Shown: positions 59,999 to 64,000 of the stretch, piece after piece | Numbering within the stretch: position 1 is the first letter of the stretch | Layout of the letters: every line of letters starts with the position of its first letter | Source: CAVUPF01 sp963777915 | GTDB lineage: Bacteria; Actinomycetota; Thermoleophilia; Solirubrobacterales; 70-9 | NCBI GenBank assembly: GCA_963777915.1 | Contig: CAVZSH010000003.1 | Location: 772,992-836,991 of the forward strand | Reading direction: 5' to 3' | DNA: 64,000 nt | Notes under the pieces: generated by a model | What the model was told of the DNA's origin: nothing | What the model saw: only the letters and a program-made list of their open reading frames with translations | The model's database searches: none | Program-made: the position numbers and the translations under genes

Positions 59999-61479
59999 GG
60001 CGCCAGCAGGTAGTTGAGGAGCGGGGAGGTGCCCCCGGTCTTGGCTGCGGAAGCCGCTGCACCGGCAGGGCCGAGCTTAGGCGACTGCGAGTTCCGCGGG
60101 CGGCTAGGGCTGCTGCTGGCAGTACCGCTGCTCTGACCTTCCAGGCGTCGCTCGAGGCGGCGGTAGAGGGCTGCGGAGCTGACAGCGGCCGAGGAATGGG
60201 CACCTTCGCCGGTGAAGTTGGCATCGCACGAGGACGTGGGTGCGATTTCATAGGTGAGGCAGTTGGACAGGGTGACCAGGGTGCGGCCGAAGTGCCCGTA
60301 CTTGTCGAAGCCGTTGAGCGTCGCGGTCGTGTTGTAGATCAGTTCGACCAACCCGTTCCAGCCCCCGGTTTCCTTCGTGTTGACGAAGAACTTTGCGAGG
60401 TTGGAGGTTGGGCCGACGCCGCTGATGGCGAGTTCGGATGCCTTGCGGACGACTGGATCGGCTTCGGCAAGCTTCGGACCGGCCACCGCGCCGGTGGCGC
60501 CGAGGCTCTTTAGAGCCACGGTCGAGGCGGCGGAGAATGGGGTCAGCTCTCTGGTCGCCTCGGTCAGCGAGGGCGCCGCCTTGCCAAGGTCGGCGAAAAC
60601 CGGCGTGGCGGCGTTGGAGAAGCCCTCGAGGCTACGCATCGTGAGTCGGAACTCGCTCAGGAAGCGGGGAAACTTCTGCAGCGAGGCTTCCAGAGCCGCA
60701 CCGCGTTCGGAACTCGCCTGGGCGGCGGCGCCGGCGTTGGCGAGGAAGCCGGCGACGTGGGCGCGCTCGCGGGAGAGGGGACGGAGGATAGTCTCGGAGT
60801 CGCTCGCCAGCTGGGCGAGCCGGTCGCGCTGGTCGTTGAGGATCCCGAGGAGTTGGTCGACCTCGCGCAGCACCGGATTGGCGCGCAGGACGACTTCTTC
60901 GAGGTCCTTGCCGCGCCCGGCCAGCCCGGCGCCGAGTTCGTTGAGGATGAGGCGGAAGCGCTGTGCGTAGGGAAGGGTCTGGATGTCGTTGATCAGGTCG
61001 GGGTCGACGCTGGTGCTGTTGTTCTCCACCGGCAGCAGGTACTGGCCGGCGCCGGGCTGGCCGGCGGGAATCTGCTTCAGCGGCGGTGGGGGTGGTGAGC
61101 CGGGCGCGCGGGGTAGTGTGGGATTGCAGTCGACGTACTTCTCGCCGATCAACGACTGCGGGCGGATCAGGCAGCTGGCGTCGCTGCGGAAGTCCTGAAA
61201 GCCGGGGTCGGCGATTTCCAAGACGATGATCGCTTTGCCGGGCATCGCCACAGGCTTGCCGTTGCGATAGGCGTCGATTTCGCCGGGCATCGAGACGCCG
61301 ACTGACTGAATCTGGCCGACGTTCGCCCCGGCGATGCGGACCTGCTCGCCACTGACCATGAACGAGCCGTTATCGAAGTAGGCACGGACCAGGTAGCCGT
61401 TGCTTTCACCCGAGGAGACCAGCACGATCGCGGCCACGACCGCAACCACCAGCGCGACGGCTATCAGTCCTTTTTTCAT
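59995..61479 (-). CDS. MCE (MlaD) family protein, second of the operon
   Basis: 494 residues from ATG 61479. Membrane helix (LIAVALVVAVVAAIVLV), MlaD domain with FDNGSFMVSGEQVRIAGANVGQI and an insertion before LIRPQSLIGEKYVDCNPTLP, helical body, and a Ser/Ala/Pro-rich C-terminus. Start chosen because ATG 61479 overlaps the stop of the first mce gene as ATGA; upstream starts would extend into that gene. Confidence 0.9.
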   Translation of the reverse strand: MKKGLIAVALVVAVVAAIVLVSSGESNGYLVRAYFDNGSFMVSGEQVRIAGANVGQIQSVGVSMPGEIDAYRNGKPVAMPGKAIIVLEIADPGFQDFRSDASCLIRPQSLIGEKYVDCNPTLPRAPGSPPPPPLKQIPAGQPGAGQYLLPVENNSTSVDPDLINDIQTLPYAQRFRLILNELGAGLAGRGKDLEEVVLRANPVLREVDQLLGILNDQRDRLAQLASDSETILRPLSRERAHVAGFLANAGAAAQASSERGAALEASLQKFPRFLSEFRLTMRSLEGFSNAATPVFADLGKAAPSLTEATRELTPFSAASTVALKSLGATGAVAGPKLAEADPVVRKASELAISGVGPTSNLAKFFVNTKETGGWNGLVELIYNTTATLNGFDKYGHFGRTLVTLSNCLTYEIAPTSSCDANFTGEGAHSSAAVSSAALYRRLERRLEGQSSGTASSSPSRPRNSQSPKLGPAGAAASAAKTGGTSPLLNYLLAP

Positions 61480-62882
61480 GGGCCCGGTGGCGCGTCGGAC
61501 GGTTTGCATTCGGACGGGGTGACGCTGGCGCCAGCCCAAGGCGGGTCGACGAAGGGGTTGGAGTTATCGGGGGCGGACTGGGTGGCCCCGCCCGGGCAGC
61601 GCCGGTGGACGGCAGCCGAAGGGCCAAAGGCTTCGAACTGCTGGGCCGGTGTGATCGGTTCCAGTTCGCCGCTGCCGCCGTTGTATGTGAAGAGGTTCTG
61701 GTCGGCAGGTGAGACCCGAACGTAGTTGCCGTTGCCGTCGTAATAACCCGAGGCCACCCCGAGCTTGCCGAACCCGTTGAAGATGTCCGGCGTGTAGGAG
61801 CGGGCGAAGTTAAGGGTGGGCTGGAAGGCGGTGATCGCAGCTTCGGCGTGAGGGAATGCCTTGGCGGCGCGCTGCTGTACGTCGGGCAGCGTGGCGAGTA
61901 GTTCCGCGGCGTCGTTGGCCTTGCCCTGTCGCCGCACCGTGAGGCGCAGGTTCTTAAACACGGGAACTGCCGCGGAGACGACCGGGCGGAGTTCGGAGAG
62001 GAAGGCCGCCAGGTTCTTTGTCGCGGGCCTGGCGGTGTTGACGAGCGGTTCGAGGTCGCCGAGGGCGGCGCGGAGATTGACGAAGGTCGTATTGCTCTGG
62101 CGCAGCACGGGTGGGAAGCGCTGAAGGGCCTGGTCGAGGGCGACGTTTTGGCTGGCGATCGCGCCGAAGGCGGTGCTCGCGTTGGAGACAGCGCTTGAGA
62201 GCTGGCTGCTGCGCTCCGAGACCGCGGTGGCGAGCTTGCTGGAGCTGACGATGAAACGGGTGAAGAGATTCTGGTCGGCATTCAGCGCGTGTACGAAGGC
62301 GTCGCTGCGATTGAGCGCCGGGCCGAAGTACTTGTAGGCCTGGTTCGCCTGGTGCCCGACTCCGGCATAGACCGCGGCGTTGCCTTGGACGAACTCGCTG
62401 AGGCCACGGCGCACCGAGGGCGGGAAGGTGTTGAAGAGCTGGTCGATGTCCACAGGCGTGGTTGTCGAGGCGAGGCCGAGCGTGGCGCCTTCTTCCAGCG
62501 GGGGGTTGCTGTTGGGTCCGGGGCTGATCGAGACGTAGTGATTGGCGACGCCAGAAAGAGAGGTGGCACGGATCACGGCGGTGGTCCCCTCATGCAGCTG
62601 CTGGCTGACCGAGACGCGGATGCTTGCGAGGTTGTTTTCGGTCAGTTCTATGCTTTCGACCGTGCCGACCGGCGAGCCGCCGATCAGCACCTGGTTATCG
62701 GAGACGAGCTGACCCGCGTTTTGGAAGATCAGGTCGTACTGGTAGCCACCGCCGCCACCGAAAAGCACGACTCCGAGCGCGATCACCACGACTGCGAGGG
62801 CCGCGATGACGGCGATACGGGCGGGGGTGAACCCCCGGCTGGGCGCCGGGCTTTTCTCCTCGCCTAAGGGATTGGCAGCCAC
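61476..62882 (-). CDS. MCE (MlaD) family protein, first of the operon
   Basis: 468 residues from GTG 62882. A 22-residue cytoplasmic arm, membrane helix (IAVIAALAVVVIALGVVLF), MlaD domain with FQNAGQLVSDNQVLIGGSPVGTV and RATSLSGVANHYVSISPG, helical body, then a Pro-rich tail with two Cys. It opens an operon of six overlapping mce genes, the count (mceA-F) of actinobacterial mce loci. The two YrbE permeases that usually precede mceA are not directly upstream. Confidence 0.9.
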   Translation of the reverse strand: MAANPLGEEKSPAPSRGFTPARIAVIAALAVVVIALGVVLFGGGGGYQYDLIFQNAGQLVSDNQVLIGGSPVGTVESIELTENNLASIRVSVSQQLHEGTTAVIRATSLSGVANHYVSISPGPNSNPPLEEGATLGLASTTTPVDIDQLFNTFPPSVRRGLSEFVQGNAAVYAGVGHQANQAYKYFGPALNRSDAFVHALNADQNLFTRFIVSSSKLATAVSERSSQLSSAVSNASTAFGAIASQNVALDQALQRFPPVLRQSNTTFVNLRAALGDLEPLVNTARPATKNLAAFLSELRPVVSAAVPVFKNLRLTVRRQGKANDAAELLATLPDVQQRAAKAFPHAEAAITAFQPTLNFARSYTPDIFNGFGKLGVASGYYDGNGNYVRVSPADQNLFTYNGGSGELEPITPAQQFEAFGPSAAVHRRCPGGATQSAPDNSNPFVDPPWAGASVTPSECKPSDAPPGP

Positions 62883-63086
62883 GGATCGTCGCTTGCGGTT
62901 CCCCGGCCTCCGACCCGGAAGAACGGCGCCGGAATCGTATCCGAGCCGTCCCCGGGCAAGAGGAAGCCGCGCAGGGACTTAACTGGAATTCAACGCGTTA
63001 TCGGGCGCTATTCCGGTCGGGCGGCGCGATTATGGCATCGGGCGACCTTGACCCACCTTCAGACGACGAGGTAGGAGGGCCGGAGC

Positions 63087-64000
63087 TCAGACGTTGAGCC
63101 GTGGCAGGACGCGCTCCAAGGGCCGCGGCAACCACCAGACCCGCTCGCCGACCAACAGCATCAGGGCCGGCAGCAAGACGATGCGCACCACGGTGGCGTC
63201 GAGCAGCACCGCGACGGTAAGGCCGATGCCGAGCTGGCTGACCGTCGCGATCGGCGCCGCGGCAAAGGCGATGAAGACAGCCATCATGATCGCCGCTGCG
63301 CCGGTGATCACCCGGGCGGTTTTCTCGAGGCCGAAATCGACCGCGGCGGCGTGGTCGCCGTCGCGGTCATAGCGCTCCTTCATCCGGGTCAGCAGGAAGA
63401 CCGCGTAGTCGATCGAAAGCCCGAATACGACGCCGAAGATCATCACCGCCCCGACTGCGTCCACGTATTTATGACCGCCCAACGGCCAGCCGGCGGGAAC
63501 GTTGAAGAGAAGGGTGAGGATGCCGAAGGCGACCCCCACCGTCGCCAGGTTGAGTGCGACCGCGATCGCGGCCAGTGGAATGGCCCGCAGGACGATGACC
63601 AAGACGAGGAAGGTGGCGAACGTGATCGCCGCGACCACGCCCGGGATGGCCGCCCTGCTCACGCGACTGTAGTCGTTGAGCTCGGCCGCCCCGCCGGCGA
63701 CCCCGGCCGTGACGCCGGCATCGCGGCCCATCGCGGTGGTCATCTTGTCGAGACGGTGGTTGAGGGAGATCGAGCCCGGGGTATTGAAGCTGTACCTGGA
63801 GATGACCAGCGTCGTCTCCGCCTGGCCGCCGCGGCGCAGGTCTATCGCGCCGGCGGCTTCTTCGCGTTCCCGCTTTGGCGCGCCGTCGAGCGCCGAGAGG
63901 ACGAAATAGCCGGAGTTAAAGAGCCCCGGCGAGCCGCGGCGAAGCTTCCCGGTCTTGCGCTGGAGCTTCTGGTGACTGGCGATCACCCGGACCGTGGCGC
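63087..64000 (-). CDS. MMPL-family transporter (RND type), C-terminal part; continues beyond window
   Basis: At least 304 residues, open at the right edge. The visible part has the periplasmic end (RLDKMTTAMGRDAG) and five or six membrane helices with the RND signature GAVMIFGVVFGLSIDYAVFLLTRMKER, in which the GLSIDYAVFL Asp/Tyr pair lies in the proton path. MMPL proteins export lipids in actinobacteria. Same direction as the mce operon and 204 bases before it, so a joint role in lipid traffic is plausible. Confidence 0.88.
   Translation of the reverse strand, partial: ATVRVIASHQKLQRKTGKLRRGSPGLFNSGYFVLSALDGAPKREREEAAGAIDLRRGGQAETTLVISRYSFNTPGSISLNHRLDKMTTAMGRDAGVTAGVAGGAAELNDYSRVSRAAIPGVVAAITFATFLVLVIVLRAIPLAAIAVALNLATVGVAFGILTLLFNVPAGWPLGGHKYVDAVGAVMIFGVVFGLSIDYAVFLLTRMKERYDRDGDHAAAVDFGLEKTARVITGAAAIMMAVFIAFAAAPIATVSQLGIGLTVAVLLDATVVRIVLLPALMLLVGERVWWLPRPLERVLPRLNV

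Overview
The window is GC-rich actinobacterial DNA. Three things suggest Thermoleophilia (Solirubrobacterales-like) rather than Mycobacteria or Streptomyces: a six-gene mce operon, a fadA2-fabG4-htdX-type lipid cluster, and an expanded family of small secreted four-cysteine proteins beside collagen-like and propeller-like exported proteins. This placement is inference from gene content; no rRNA gene is present. || Layout. 1-0.95 kb: end of an exported repeat protein. 2.1-9.2 kb: one operon with all enzyme types of a beta-oxidation cycle (thiolase, 3-hydroxyacyl/3-oxoacyl reductase, MaoC hydratase, two acyl-CoA dehydrogenases), followed by an SDR. 9.4-29.0 kb: an accessory stretch with secreted four-Cys paralogues, lipoproteins, four toxin-antitoxin-like pairs (HepT/MntA, a DUF6883/DUF4926-like pair, VapBC-like, DUF433/DUF5615-like), a frameshifted DNA methyltransferase, a TetR gene that has lost its DNA-binding helices, and at its right end the 3' half of a tRNA-Arg(CCU) that looks like an integration scar. 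29.0-38.7 kb: core genes pyrE-pyrF, an L,D-transpeptidase, a CPBP protease, a small MscS-like channel, a class A PBP, a mannosyltransferase-like membrane enzyme, a flippase-like protein and thiL. 38.7-44.4 kb: response regulator, histidine kinase and HtrA protease (same order as mycobacterial mprA-mprB-pepD), then two trehalose-type glycosyltransferases. 44.6-52.1 kb: rpsF-ssb-rpsR-rplI, a membrane protein, intein-containing dnaB, a DnaC-like loader and purA. 52.1-53.8 kb: TetR regulator and a frameshifted four-Cys paralogue. 54.1-62.9 kb: six overlapping MCE (MlaD) genes, with an MMPL transporter upstream running off the right edge. || How the genes work together: much of the core content concerns the envelope and lipids (mce/MMPL lipid transport, acyl-CoA turnover, peptidoglycan synthesis and cross-linking, envelope-stress sensing). 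A TANNNT -10 box lies 6-8 bases before many start codons, so leaderless mRNAs appear to be the norm for first genes here. || Caution: three otherwise good genes (methyltransferase, one four-Cys paralogue, one mce gene) are each broken by a single-base change in a G run or short GA repeat. Some or all may be sequencing errors.
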